Shown: in pieces, positions 1 through 10,471 of the stretch
Layout of the letters: each line of letters begins with the position of its first letter
Numbering within the stretch: position 1 is the first letter of the stretch
Source of the DNA: Hypericum androsaemum
Lineage: Eukaryota > Streptophyta > Magnoliopsida > Malpighiales > Hypericaceae
Assembly (NCBI GenBank): GCA_963995505.1
Contig: OZ023183.1
Span: forward strand, 14,504,671 to 14,568,670
Reading direction: 5' to 3'
DNA length: 64,000 nucleotides
The notes under the pieces: generated by a model
Told to the model about the DNA's origin: nothing
What the model saw: the letters and a program-made list of their open reading frames with translations, nothing else
Databases searched by the model: none
Position numbers and translations under genes: made by a program

Positions 1-708
1 TTGGCTAAAAACAGAGGTGACCCAGTATCTCAACTGAAATATGCAAAGATCATTGGGAGTCTAATATACTTAACAAATTGTACACGCCCTGATATTGTAT
101 ACTCAGTTAGCAAGCTTAATAGATTCACGAGCAATCTAGGACTAGACCACTGGCTAGCTTTGGAAAGGGTTCTAAAGTATTTAAAATATACCATGAACTA
201 TGACATACTTTATACTAGGTATCCAGCTGTATTGGAAGGATACAGTGATGTGAATTGGATATCGGACACTAAAGACTCTAAATCTACTAGTGGTTATGTG
301 TTCACCATAGGTGGAGGAGCTGTATCCTAGAAATCCTCTAAACAAACGTGCATAGCTCGATCCACCATGGAGTCGGAGTTTATAGCACTACAAAAAGCTA
401 GAGAAGAAGCTGAATGACTCAGAAATTTCCTAGAGGATAGTCCATGTTGGAACAAGCCTGTGCCCTCTGTATTGATACATTGTGATAGCATGTCTGCAAT
501 CGGGAGAGCACAAAGTACTATGTACAATGGTAAGTCTCGACATATTCATAGGAGATATAACACCGTTAGGTAGTTGATCTCAAGTGGAGTAATAACTATT
601 GATTTTGTGAAGTCCAAGGACAACATAGCTGATCCTTTGACGAAAGAAATCAACAGAGATCAAATGTACAACACAGTAAGGGGAATGTGGTTAAAATCTA
701 CACATTAA
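1..708 (+). pseudogene. copia RT C-terminus and RNase H, broken
   Basis: The frame encodes the RT-to-RNase H connection (the stretch around [17 protein letters not shown]) and then RNase H, with the [23 protein letters not shown] and HCDSMSAIGRAQ motifs typical of the C-terminal part of copia polyproteins. The frame is broken by TAG at 328-330, where the family has Trp, by a TGA near 415 and by a TAG near 571. It ends at TAA 706-708. RNase H would remove the RNA template strand during reverse transcription. The TAG at 328 is also present at the matching codon of element D. Family membership is certain; function is excluded by the stops. Confidence 0.93.
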
Positions 709-1255
709 AGAACGTTCATAGCGGTAACTCAACCATGATGAGTGGAGATCTCACAAACTTGGTTCAATGAGACAACTAAGTTATGGATGGTTCAGATGAA
801 TACTTGAAATCCGTCCCATTCTCAGAAGCTACCCAAGTATGAACCTGCAGAGGTGTGATAAAGTTAAGTGTCTACGCTTTTAATGATTTCTATACTAGGA
901 AAAAGGTGAAGTATGGCAGGATACTCCTAATGAGAGATCACCTATATAAATGTGAAGTGAGGCCGCTTCAAATGGAAAAATACTTATGAGTCCAAGATAA
1001 GGTCCATGGCCGAAACTGACACAACGTGAGAACCAAAGGATATTAGAGATATCGTTGTGTAAATGTTATTGTCTTGGTTTAGATAAAAAAGCTGACCAGT
1101 TCAAGACATTGCGTTCACTGAGCAGCAAGTAAATCTGATAGTATTTTACTAGAGAAGGTTCAAAGCCGTAAGCTACCTTTCTCGATGCAATAATATTTCA
1201 TTAGAACTTTTCTTAAAAGTGTCAGCATGCATTAATCATCATTCATGTGGGAGAT
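709..1255 (+). other. copia A 3' untranslated tail with polypurine tract
   Basis: Non-coding stretch between the end of pol and the 3' LTR, collinear with 49351-49905 of element D. Its last bases, about 1246-1255 (TGTGGGAGAT), are the likely polypurine tract that primes plus-strand synthesis, because the LTR starts directly after it in both copies. Confidence 0.8.
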
Positions 1256-2231
1256 TGTTGGGTTTGAATGCATAATTAATGCATTTAGCCCAAGCTGAAA
1301 GGCCCGAGCGGAAAGGCCCAAGTGGAAAGCCCAAAGTGGGAATGGAAAGTGCATTACCACATCGAAAATCGTAAGGAATTTTTTTCTGTTTATAAGGAGA
1401 AGCTCCAAGCTGGTGTAATATTAAATGTTCTACCTGAAGAGCTGACCGAGGCTGCCTACGAGGATGGTGCGAAGCACTATCCGAGCACGAGTACGAGCAG
1501 GAGCACGAGCACGTGCACGCACACGCACATGCACTAGGGCTCGTGCACGTGAGTATACGTATGACGCATTGGACGCAGGTCGTAATGGGCACTTTATGGC
1601 GCACTTGCCAGATTCTGGCAGAGCTACGAGCTGCGTGCGAGGTAGCTCGCGAAGGGATAAAAGCTGGCCTAACGAATGAAGGGCCACCAGCGTGCGTCCA
1701 GAAACTGAAACGTCCTGGAGGCTTCCAGGTTGCCACCGAAGATGCACGAGGAGTGCCTGGAAGACCTGTGGCCGAAGAGACACCAGCAGGCATCTAGGAG
1801 CCCTGAAGAGACACCTACGGGCATCCAAAAAACTGGTGGCCGAAAGGGTACCTCGGCTCCCAGAAATGTGAGAGCATGGTGCCCCCTCGAAAGTGCCTGG
1901 CAGTTATTCGGATTTCAGCCATCCTTGCCTATAAATAGGCCCTTCCCTCTCATTTGAAAATCACCCCACAACTCATTGCATAAGCATTCATTAGCAATAG
2001 TTGTTCTTCTCTCCCTCTCTCTAAGAAAGTTCCAAGTATCCAAGGTTCACCCGAAGCTTCGAGATTCATTGTGCTACGATATTGGAAGCAGCAAAGTCGT
2101 TGTATCTTGGGGACGATTGCCGCAGCCCGTAAGCACTAAATACGGGGCAATCTCGTCTTACGAAGAAAGAGTCTAACTCTTGCCTCGACTATTAAAGATC
2201 CTAATCAAGTACACCACCTCCGACCACAACA
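1256..2231 (+). repeat. 3' LTR of copia element A
   Basis: It begins TGTTGGG and ends ACAACA, about 976 bp. It aligns with the 3' LTR of element D (49906-50959) at both ends and in the middle, including a GC-rich run of CACGAG-like hexamers near 1480-1550 and a conserved block near 2095-2165 downstream of the TATA box. Several open frames here are by-products of the GC-rich repeat and not genes. Confidence 0.9.
1930..1937 (+). promoter_or_regulatory. TATA box in the LTR of copia A
   Basis: TATAAATA lies in the middle of the LTR, in the same context (CC before, GGCC after) as 50633-50640 of element D. This is the expected place for the retrotransposon's own promoter at the end of U3. Confidence 0.65.
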
Positions 2232-2640
2232 AAAAATACATTTACACTTACCTCAATCGGGCACTCTAAAATAATAATGATTAATTTTAAGTTAAGAAGC
2301 GCATAATTTTGTATAATTTCATAACAAGTGTCATGAAATTTTTTTAAGTTAAAGAAAAAATAATATTTATATGTTAATCTAGACCACTTTAAATATAGTC
2401 TCTTAAGGAGCATCTCATTAATGGATAGATCTAGAAGTAAGTTTGAATCTATATGGACCCCTAACTATAAAATTCGACCCATACAATTTCATCTAGATAA
2501 TAAGGTAAGGGCACAGAGTTTCGATTTTCTTGTCATCTCTACTAAGAAAACCAAATAACAGATACCAATTGTTATAGAGGAGAAATGTCAAATACCAACG
2601 TCAATTAAGAAACTCGAGTTTTTCCTATAGCAAAAGTTAA
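2232..2640 (+). repeat. Duplicated block, copy A part 1
   Basis: About 400 bp of AT-rich, non-coding sequence that aligns in the same orientation with 27050-27436 at roughly 80% by eye. Examples are the shared runs around ATAATAAGGTAAGGGCA and GAGGAGAAATGTCAAATAC. It starts directly after the LTR of copia A. I see no protein or RNA gene in it. Confidence 0.75.
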
Positions 2641-2934
2641 ATAATTTTTAGTCCGACTTTCGATCGCATTCATACCCTGAATGTCTATAAATTTGGAAAT
2701 CCAGTTAGATAGCATTTCTTAATAACTAAGCATATAAAACAAATATCAAAAACCACATAAAATTATCTCAAACATAAAAAACTAACTGAGATGGTCCAAT
2801 TGTTAAGAAACTTGAATTCACTTATGGAGGTCTTGATTTTAAGCATTAAAAATGTAAAAGATACAACTGAGAGAATCGTCCCCTAAATAAGGAAAAAAAA
2901 TAAACTAGTAATAAAAAAAAGATAAGAACAAAAG

Positions 2935-3035
2935 GGATGACCATGGTTCTATTCAAACCGGAGATTTTGGTAACTGGATTCGAAACTGTAGACAAAGTTA
3001 AAAATATAGTACTGGAACCTTCTTAGAAGAATCCT
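2935..3035 (+). repeat. Duplicated block, copy A part 2
   Basis: The segment from the GACCATGGTTCT run through GGAACCTTCTTAGAAG matches 30937-31022 in the same orientation. The 290 bp between this and part 1 have no counterpart that I can see near the second copy, where copia C sits instead. Confidence 0.7.
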
Positions 3036-3159
3036 ATCCATACCCTAGTATGGAGAGCTAGACTCATACCCTACCCTCGACCCTTGAAAAGTTTTATTTT
3101 TAGACCCATACCCTTACCCTCAGGGTCTGCAGAGGTCCGACCCTTGAATTAAATACAAG

Positions 3160-3445
3160 ACAGAAAGTCACTTGTGTCAATAAATGTAAATAGCTAAAAA
3201 AATATAAAAGGAGGTGGATCACAACTTAATCAAACTTCGACGTTCAAAATGCAAGTTCCAAATGTATAAACAACTAAAAAACATAAAAAGCTTCTAGGTT
3301 CTATTATTTTTGGAAGAAGATAGAAAGTCACTCGTGTCGATAAATGTAAACAAAAATTTAAAGTTAGTAGCACCACAGCTAGAACTTCAAGCAAAAAGGA
3401 AGTGAATCACAACTTAATCAAACTTTGAGGTTCTATTCTTCAAGA
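3160..3445 (+). repeat. Imperfect direct duplication, unit about 160-190 bp
   Basis: Two motif pairs recur in order: AGAAAGTCAC(T/C)(T/C)GTGTC near 3164 and 3324, and ATCACAACTTAATCAAACTT near 3217 and 3406. This shows an old local tandem duplication. Nothing coding is visible. Confidence 0.6.
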
Positions 3446-3894
3446 TATCTTCAAGCTGGTTCTATCATACAATAATAATATAATAAATATGTGTACATTA
3501 GGGTCTAATTAGGGTCTATTTAGGATATAATTAGAGTAGGATTTAAAGTAGGTAAAAAGTTAAGAGTAGGGTAAAAACTCATAGGATTTATACCCTACCC
3601 TAGACCCCACATCTAAAAGTGGACTCATATTCATATCATATCCTAGACCCAGTCAAAATCAACAGACCCTCAACCCAGGATAAGAATAGGGTAAAGTTGT
3701 AGTTAGCGAGCTTCCCTCCTTTCAAAGCATGAAGCTTTCCTGGATAACTATTCGACAGACGAAAGCCCTCGGTTATGAACTCAGCCGTTAACAGCTTTTC
3801 TATATGTGTTGATCTGTTAAATCATGCATCCTCATAAGGTCTGACCCACATAGTATGAATATTTTTCGCATCCCCTCCAAAACAATGGACACCT
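3446..3894. other. Non-coding stretch with TAGGGT-like motifs
   Basis: It contains scattered TTAGGGTCTA and CCCTAGACCC motifs (about 3495-3690), partly inverted relative to one another and to similar motifs near 3040-3130. They may be the ends of an unrecognised small insertion of about 650 bp (roughly 3035-3695) that is absent at the second copy of the block. No gene is visible. Confidence 0.35.
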
Positions 3895-4055
3895 TTAAAC
3901 TATCACCGAATGCACCATTAGGAAGAAAACGAATGTTACCCGAGGAAGTCCATTAGTGGCCCATAAGCCATAATTAGAAACCAACGGTTTTGAAACTACA
4001 AGCCCAGCCCATTCAAAAGAGGCAAAAGGCAGTATCCCTAATTACACTATACAGA
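3895..4055 (+). repeat. Duplicated block, copy A part 3
   Basis: The stretch around GAAAACGAATGTTACCCGAG and AGTGGCCCATAAGCCAT, ending near CACTATACAG, matches 31405-31545 closely in the same orientation. It ends about 190 bp downstream of the stop codon of the membrane-protein gene. Confidence 0.78.
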
Positions 4056-4247
4056 TCCTCAAAAAAATTGCATATGTTGTCATGTGTATTTTAAAACGTA
4101 GCACGCATCAAACACTTTGAAATCTATGTGCTTGTAGTATGTGATCTTCACTATTTTTGGTTCTTTCTTTCCAGCCATTGCATTGTCTATTATAGGTAGC
4201 CTGCAAGTACATCGATCGGCTTCCAGCAACATAATTTATTATAAACA

Positions 4248-5246
4248 TCAGACATAAGTACAGTTCTGGACATCCTTGGACTTCAACGGGACGTAATCCC
4301 CCAGATAAACTTCGAGGTGGTCGGAGAGTGCAAACTTGTCGATGTTCTCGTGGTGGTAGGACTTGCAGACAAAGTAGGTTATGGTGTTGATGACCAGACT
4401 AAACAGAATCAATTTGGACAGCAAAAAGAGGCAAGCAAATCCAATACAAACCCTAGCCAAAATCCCAGATGAAGAATCCCCATGAACGACCAACACCTGG
4501 AAGGTCAAGCATATACCCAGATAGGATACACCAAGCATGAAGAAGATGACACTAACTACCCACATCTTTCCCATGATTAGAGCTCGGCTCTTGACCATGG
4601 CCTTAAACCCCCGAGCATCGTCCAGAACCGAGACAACGCTGGCCAGCTGCCAGGTTATGCTCAAGTAGACGGAACCCACGAGGTATATCCCCGTCAAGAC
4701 TGAGGCACCTCCGATTCCTACGTTGGTCTGCCCAACTACGAACAACCATGCAAAGATTACGATGAGCGAGACCGTGTTGTAGAGGAAAAGGAAGGCGGAC
4801 ATGCAGAAGTAGGTAACCATCAGCCTCTTCCAGACCTTAGGGACGACGCTTAGGATTTGAAGAAACGAGACTTCCTTGGACGTGTAGATGCAGGCGGTGG
4901 TGTAGACAACGGCTGCTGTAGATGCAGTCGAGAGGACGAAGGACAACGTCCAGTAGGCTAGATTGAATAGCCAGAAGTAGGTCCGGTCGGCTGAGACCAT
5001 GCTGGACAACTTCTGGTAGCTCGACGAGCCAGGACGGGTCTCGCCGAGATGAACCTCGTCGACGATGATGTCCTTGGAGAGGAGGTCCGAAATCTCCATG
5101 TAGGCTAGGAGGATGAATGAGAGAGGGAGGATTAGAGCCAGGGTGATCTTGGAGAATAGTGTTCTCCCTGAGAGGAGTACCTTGTAGGACTCCACGTAGA
5201 TGTCTAGGAGGCCAAGGAATTGCATCTTCTCTTGCTCTCTGTCCAT
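4248..5246 (-). CDS. Six-pass membrane protein of a plant-specific uncharacterised family
   Basis: One uninterrupted 332-codon frame. After a hydrophilic N-terminus (MDREQEKMQFL), hydrophobic segments lie near residues 34-50, 91-120, 143-170, 180-206, 226-254 and 264-293. There is no cleavable signal peptide. A polar C-terminal tail carries the KSYHHENIDK and DHLEVYLGDYVPLK motifs. From memory, that tail marks an intronless plant family often labelled 'polyadenylate-binding protein 1-B-binding protein', a label I would not treat as a function. Length and topology fit the family. The start at 5246 is the first ATG; an in-frame Met at residue 8 is the alternative. There is no frameshift or stop, and base composition is clearly more GC-rich than the surroundings, so it looks like a live gene. 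The biochemical role is unknown; the likely site is an endomembrane or plasma membrane. Confidence 0.88.
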   Translation of the reverse strand: MDREQEKMQFLGLLDIYVESYKVLLSGRTLFSKITLALILPLSFILLAYMEISDLLSKDIIVDEVHLGETRPGSSSYQKLSSMVSADRTYFWLFNLAYWTLSFVLSTASTAAVVYTTACIYTSKEVSFLQILSVVPKVWKRLMVTYFCMSAFLFLYNTVSLIVIFAWLFVVGQTNVGIGGASVLTGIYLVGSVYLSITWQLASVVSVLDDARGFKAMVKSRALIMGKMWVVSVIFFMLGVSYLGICLTFQVLVVHGDSSSGILARVCIGFACLFLLSKLILFSLVINTITYFVCKSYHHENIDKFALSDHLEVYLGDYVPLKSKDVQNCTYV

Positions 5247-5759
5247 GGCTATGGATTAATGAAGGTTTGGGTTTTCTTTGTGTTAAAGAAGGATGGATGT
5301 TATAAGCTAAAGATTGGTTGGAAGAAGCAACTTGTTTTGCGTTTTTTCGTTGAAACTTCTCGAGTCAGCGTCTTAGACAAAGTGGAGCTTTCCCATTTTT
5401 AGTGAAATGAGATATTTTTAATAGATTCTTTTGATCTAATTCCGAATTATTATTTGGATTTCGCTGTAGTTGTGCCTTCCGTTAATATAGTCACGGGACC
5501 AAATTGTAATTTAAAGATGTCTTTTCAAATATGGAAAATATGATGTGTTGAATTGCGGACCACTGACTTTTGCTTAAAATCTAAGCATTAATGAGAAAAA
5601 AGTCCAAATCTCCATTGACCCGTTAATTAATCCATTTGACAAAGTCAATCAGAATGAATATTTTTGTTACTAGGCCATAACAAGAAATTATTTTTCTTTT
5701 GTGGACTCAGATTTGGGTGACAAGTCGTCGATCTCAATGGGTGACCAATAATCTAAAGC
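5247..5759. other. Upstream side of the membrane-protein gene
   Basis: This is the expected 5' UTR and promoter of the minus-strand gene at 4248-5246. I see no convincing TATA box at a good distance. TTGAC cores near 5617 and 5636, with GTCAA on the other strand nearby, could be W-box-like WRKY sites, but such short motifs are expected by chance in AT-rich DNA. No other gene is visible. Confidence 0.4.
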
Positions 5760-6110
5760 GCAAATTACTGTTAGGTTCCTGAATTTTGGTATATTTACCT
5801 CTCACCTCTGTATTACGACAATCGATTAAAAATATTCCATAGTTTGGTAAAATTATACTATCAGATTCTTTGCTGATGTCTATGGTCAACACAATTTTTT
5901 TAATGACCATTTTACCCTTAAAAAAAATTAAAAAATCTATCTTCTTCCTTCTTCAACCTACGAACAAAACCGAGCAACACTTCGATCTAGCAAAATTAAA
6001 AGATCCCTTTTTTCTTCAATCGATGAACATACCCAGCAAATTCCTTACCAGAACGGCGCCATCTCCGATGGAGATCTGGCCGACTCGACTACTGCCATCT
6101 CCGACAAGTC
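5760..6110 (+). repeat. Mutator-like terminal sequence, inverted partner of 25735-26010
   Basis: It starts GCAAATTAC. From about 5830 on, it matches the reverse complement of 25735-26010 at roughly 75% by eye. The best shared part is the CAACACAATTTTT...CATTTTACCCTT stretch, followed by TTCTTCAACCTACGAACAAA. The arrangement (a 'column' motif, 'attatac' and 'tttaccc' blocks) also resembles the ends of the Mutator-like element at 22707-23705. It may be one end of a larger DNA element; see the findings. Confidence 0.55.
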
Positions 6111-6388
6111 GAAGAAAATGAACAATGCTATAGGAGATGCAAGCAGTAGAATCAAGGTTACCTAAACAAAGATGAAAACCTCAATTGTAATCAACGTCTT
6201 CCATTTTTCTTCTTCAAGAAACAAGTAAAAAAGCAATTCCTGTTTGTTAATCAATAAAACAAACGAGGAGGAGGGCCATTTCAATTCTTGTAACCAACGC
6301 CCCATAATGCTTAATTTGAACTGCAATTAAAAGCGAGGTTACACAGCAATTAACCAACGGCGGTCTCGGATTTCTGTCTGCATGGCTT

Positions 6389-6964
6389 TGTTATTGAGAA
6401 AAGCACACGGTGGCCGAAGCAATACACCCACAAAGCAAACAACGAACACAAGAGAAAGAACGATAAACACAAAGAAGAATACAATATTAGGTTATCCGGT
6501 TACGTCCGGGGGCATACCAAATCAGGAGCGATTTTACTATACTCTTGGTGTTTCACTCACACTTACAAGCAAAAGCCACACTTTGGCACTCACACTCACT
6601 TAGGGTTCTCTCTTTCGTCCAGCCACTTACTTTGGTCACCACCACTCTCTTAAAAGCTACAAATGAGGTTATAAGAGGTATTTATAAAGCCAACAACCCT
6701 AGGAAGCAAATAGAACACGGAGGAGCATTTTTATCCAACTTCTAGTAAAGTCGTGGATGGGCCGGCGCCTACCCAGAATCCAGCGTCTACAGAGCTAGTG
6801 TAAGATGCTGGCGGCCGCCGGGGCTGCCAGACGGTCACTTTTTTGCCTCTTCGTTTCTCTATTTCTCGACCTGTCTCTTGACCCAATTGATCCCCCAAGC
6901 ATCCCCGAGCATTGAATCACATCCGACCAACTTCCGAATTGCTTTTTAGGCTCCATACCCAACA
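6389..6964 (-). repeat. 3' LTR of copia element B
   Basis: Bounded by TGTTATTG at the left and CCCAACA at the right, so TG...CA on both readings; about 576 bp. The polypurine tract of the minus-strand element (TCTCCAGGTGGGAGAT on that strand, 6965-6980) abuts it. A related truncated LTR lies at 24823-25225, and the LTRs of copia C (30304-30936) share its outer end. Confidence 0.85.
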
Positions 6965-7047
6965 ATCTCCCACCTGGAGACTGACCTCAACACTTGTCAC
7001 TATTCACTTGATATCCCTTTTCACTTCTTGGTACGCCATGTCTCTTT

Positions 7048-7333
7048 TCAGTTCATTAGACCCGCTGCAGCCATGTTTAGCTTTAGCTTCTCCAAGGCAA
7101 CAACGTTGGTCAACTTGTCCTCGAAATTCACTTTCCTGTCAATTTTCTCAAGCCTCAAGATCTTTCTCTCAAAGAGATCCCGTATGTAGTGATACTTTAA
7201 CTCAATGTGCTTCGTCCTTGAGTGGAAAGCAGGATTCTTTGCCATGTGTATCGCACTCTGGCTATCATTGTGGAGCATACTTTCACTTTGCTCCTTTCCC
7301 AATTCTGCCAAGAAATTTTGCAACCATACCATT
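7048..7333 (-). pseudogene. copia B RNase H, C-terminal piece
   Basis: The minus-strand frame shows the HNDSQSAIHMAKNPAFHSRTK motif (HCDNQSAI-like active-site region) and the downstream HIELKYHYIRDL stretch, ending at a stop at 7048. The piece starts at the insertion point at 7333, where the Ty3-type LTR interrupts the protein just after a KEM/VWLQ junction. Its N-terminal continuation is at 14578-14850. Confidence 0.88.
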
Positions 7334-8993
7334 TGATGAGTTTGCAAACACTCAAGTATTTGTCATATATTTCGTATGTATTTAGTCGTATTCTTGTTTA
7401 TTTTTATCTTGTCTAATTAAGTCTTATGTTATTTTCATGTATTTGAGTCATGGAGTAGACTTCTGCCATTTGTCATATTGTGTGATAGGAAGTGGAGCTC
7501 AATGAAGGCCGTGGAGGAGTAGTTTCGAGAGATCATATTGCAAGAGCCATAAATTATTGCTCGAGCATCGGATTACAACATATGAGATTTTGTTAGAAAT
7601 TTTGAAGAGAGATCTACATTTTATCTTTATAGTCGAGGACAAATTCAGAGCTAAAGAGGGTCAAAAAATGAGAAATACAAAGATACGACGAGGCTGATCA
7701 GATCTGGTTGCGTGCAGCTGGAGTAAGCCAACTCCTTGGCGTCCGCCAATGACAAGGCAGTAGCTAGGGCCTGGCGAATGCCAGCCACTTGGCGGATGCC
7801 AGGTCCCTAATGGTAGATTTTTTGGACTTCCTTTTTAGATAGAATTTCGACCCGTTTCGATTTGCTATGACTTTTGGCTCCTGTTTTGGCCTAGGAATAT
7901 TATGTTTAAGTTATTTCTTTATACTTGGCCATTTGTTATTGGCCCGAGAACTTCTAGTTTAGGTAAAACTCTTCTAGATTTTCTATTTTTTAGCTAGTTG
8001 TTTGGCTATATATAAGCCATAATCTCTTAGGTTTTAGACATTATTCCAGAAACTTAAGACTACTTTGATTATTAATAAAGGGATGATTTCGACTAGCTAC
8101 GTGGAGAAGATTGACGAGACTTGCTCGAACGACTAAACTTTCTCTTTTCCTTCTCTATGCTATTCCTTATTATGTCTTCCATTAATATCATGTCCTTTAT
8201 GATTATACTTAGCAAGAAGTTCTCTTGTGAGTGCGATGCCTTAACTATGTGATTGATTATCTATGTTGATTGTGGTTCGAATATCTTTCGTATTAGTTAT
8301 TGATTAGTTTGCTTAATGCTTAATCTAACTTGACCACTTAAGTTATGATTAGAATCAATGAGAGTGGACCGAAAGGCATTGATGAGACGTCTTAATATCG
8401 TAAGAATAATTCGCTAGGAGGAATCTTCATAATTGAGATTAGTTTAGTTCTAGGTCTAATTGATGAGTGAAAGTCTTGATTAATAATCTAGACCTTTGCT
8501 ATATTAATTTGATCTCTGTAATGAGCGAAAGCGTTAGGGGGATGCATTAGAATATTTTGGGTACTATAAGAGCTTCATAGAATCATAATTTTGACATAGG
8601 TAGTTAATTCATAGGGTATTGTACTCGTTTGTCTCCTTTTGATTTACAACTCTTTTATTTTCATTTTCGATTTAGTTTATTTTCTTGCAACTTCGTGACC
8701 TACTTTATAAACTTTAATTCCCCATTGCATATAGTCAGTTATTTAGATTTCGTGTTTAACCTTCAGTTTGATAACCCTACTTTCCACTATACTATTTGAT
8801 TGTGTGTTTAATTATTCTTACAATCTTAGTCCATGATTTACTTGCAAACTTTTACAACCTTATAAATCTTTAAATTCTCACACTTTGCATAATTGATTGT
8901 CTAGATTTCGTGTTCAACCCTCAGTTTGGTAACCCTACTTTCCACTATACTATTTGTTTGCGCTTTTAATTGTTCTCAATTTTTTGTACATCA
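7334..8993 (+). repeat. 5' LTR of the Ty3-type element
   Basis: 1660 bp, TGATGAG...TACATCA. Compared with the 3' LTR it keeps about 130 bp around 7955-8085 that contain the TATA box. It lacks a roughly 45-bp piece present near 14080-14125 of the 3' copy. Confidence 0.88.
8007..8014 (+). promoter_or_regulatory. TATA box in the 5' LTR
   Basis: TATATATA followed by AGCC inside the 5' LTR. The corresponding part of the 3' LTR is deleted at about 13783, so only the 5' LTR keeps this promoter element. Confidence 0.55.
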
Positions 8994-8996
8994 AAT

Positions 8997-9014
8997 TGGC
9001 ACCGTCGACACGGA
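8997..9014 (+). other. Primer-binding site of the Ty3-type element
   Basis: TGGCACCGTCGACACGGA begins three bases after the end of the 5' LTR. Plant Ty3 elements of the Athila/Tat group usually carry a TGGCGCCGTT-type site complementary to a tRNA 3' end. This one is similar in its first nine bases, but the tRNA cannot be settled by eye. Confidence 0.65.
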
Positions 9015-9107
9015 ACTGAGATATTAGGACATAAAATCAAAAGTAATTGATTTTGTATATCAAATTTGTTGATTTCGTGTGCTTTCTTTTTCAGGATTCT
9101 CTAGTGT

Positions 9108-10465
9108 ATGCCAAGAATCCGGAGTGAAGGACTAGACTTTGACACAAATACTATGCTTGAGGTTGACATTGTAGTACTCAAAAGAGTAATTAGGCATGAA
9201 AAGAGGGACCAAGCGAGATCAATGGCACACAATCGAAAAGACAGAGCGCTCTAAGCTGTTGGAGATGCGCCATGAAGAAGGGCACTGCTGGAATCGTCTA
9301 TTCCTACATGGACTAGGAATCCTAATGGTTTACGATAATCACCTGTAGGTCTCTACTCTTTCCAAATCCCAGCAGCAGTCGTCAGAATACTGCAAACCTC
9401 GATCCGATTCGGTGGATTGCCAAGTGAAGACCCTCAAGATCATCTCTCTCGGTTTGAGGGCATCTACAATATCATAAAGTTTCAAGGGGTCGAGGATGAT
9501 GTTTTGAAGCTGCATCTCTTCCACTTTTCTTTGAAGAACCAAGCTCACACATGGTATAATAAGTTGAAGGGAGAGATAATTTGGAGTTGAAAGTTCTTCT
9601 CGATGGCTGAGTCAGCTAAGCTCTTGCAGGATATAAACACTTTTACACAATGTGATGGAGAGAGCAACTATGAAGCTTAGGAACGATTCATAGATCTCCA
9701 AAGTGCCTTTCCTTAATATGGAATCACTGAGGAGAACTTCATAAAAATCTTTTACAATGGGTTAGATGGCCCATCCCGTGATTATATAGACTCCTCTTCT
9801 CAAGGGGTATTTTTTATGAAGATTGCTGATGAAGCTGCTCATTTGATGGAAGAGATGACAGAAGTCAATGGTATGTGGTCAACCGAGCGTCTCAAGCGAC
9901 CGCAAGAAAAATCTAAGCTAGAAGATACAATAGTATCGCTTACCAAAAAGTCGAGGAGCTAACCAATGGCAAGGCTAAAGCAGTTATAGTACAAGACACG
10001 TGTGACATATGTAAAGAAGATGATCGTATCAGTATGGACTGTCCAATGATGGAGGAACTTCAGGCAGTTGCTGATAGACAACCACCAGGTATGGCCTACT
10101 CAAAGCAAACTACTGCTCAACCAAATTTCTCTCTATTTGGCCAGCAGGCAAACAACACTAGTAATCAGCAAGAACCCAAGCAGCCATATTTGAGGGATTA
10201 AGTCAAAGCAATGGGTGAGAAGATCGATCAATTAGTGGGAGACTAAGTCAACGTCTTCTCCAAGATTGACCAATTGGTAGGGGTAGTCCAGCAATCTATC
10301 CAACAACAAAGTATCATTGTACAGCAGATGGATCATTGTGAGGCATGTCAACAAGAGTTTGAGACATACCTAAAGAAGATGGAGATCGAACTTGAAAATT
10401 TGGCTATAGCAAACACTCAAAGGCAAATAGGTTCTCTACCTAGCAGCACAGAGTCGAATCTGTGA
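9108..10465 (+). pseudogene. Ty3-type gag, broken
   Basis: A start at 9108-9110 (MPRIRSEGLDFD) soon meets stops. In shifting frames the retrotransposon gag domain can be followed: FGGLPSEDPQDHLSRFEGIY near 9400-9465, LKLHLFHFSLKNQAHTWYNK near 9505-9565, FYNGLDGPSRDYID near 9750-9790. A degenerate zinc knuckle (CDIC...DC, lacking its His) lies near 10000-10045. The C-terminal 10274-10465 stretch is rich in Gln and Glu and likely coiled. Gag would build the virus-like particle. At least four stops and frameshifts make this copy inactive. Confidence 0.85.
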
Positions 10466-10471
10466 GGACAA

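Larger units (their letters stand above)
1..2231 (+). mobile_element. Ty1/copia element A, 3' half (left end outside the window)
   Basis: The order is the end of reverse transcriptase, RNase H, a 3' tail, a purine-rich tract and then an LTR. This matches the 3' half of element D (about 48650-50959) along its whole length at roughly 80% by eye, so both belong to one family. The left part, including the 5' LTR, lies outside the window, so the target duplication cannot be tested. The coding part has several in-frame stops, so this copy is dead by itself. Confidence 0.93.

Noticed and set aside
1430..1828. Overlapping long frames on both strands in the LTRs of copia A and D (also 45312-45702 and 50027-50641)
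   Set aside because: They come from GC-rich CACGAG-type repeats lacking stops. They lie inside LTRs, have no domains and are arginine-, alanine- or serine-rich in every frame.
3490..3620. Interstitial telomere repeat (TTAGGGTCTA, TTTAGG motifs)
   Set aside because: The motifs are not tandem TTTAGGG units, the spacing is irregular, and they appear in both orientations nearby.
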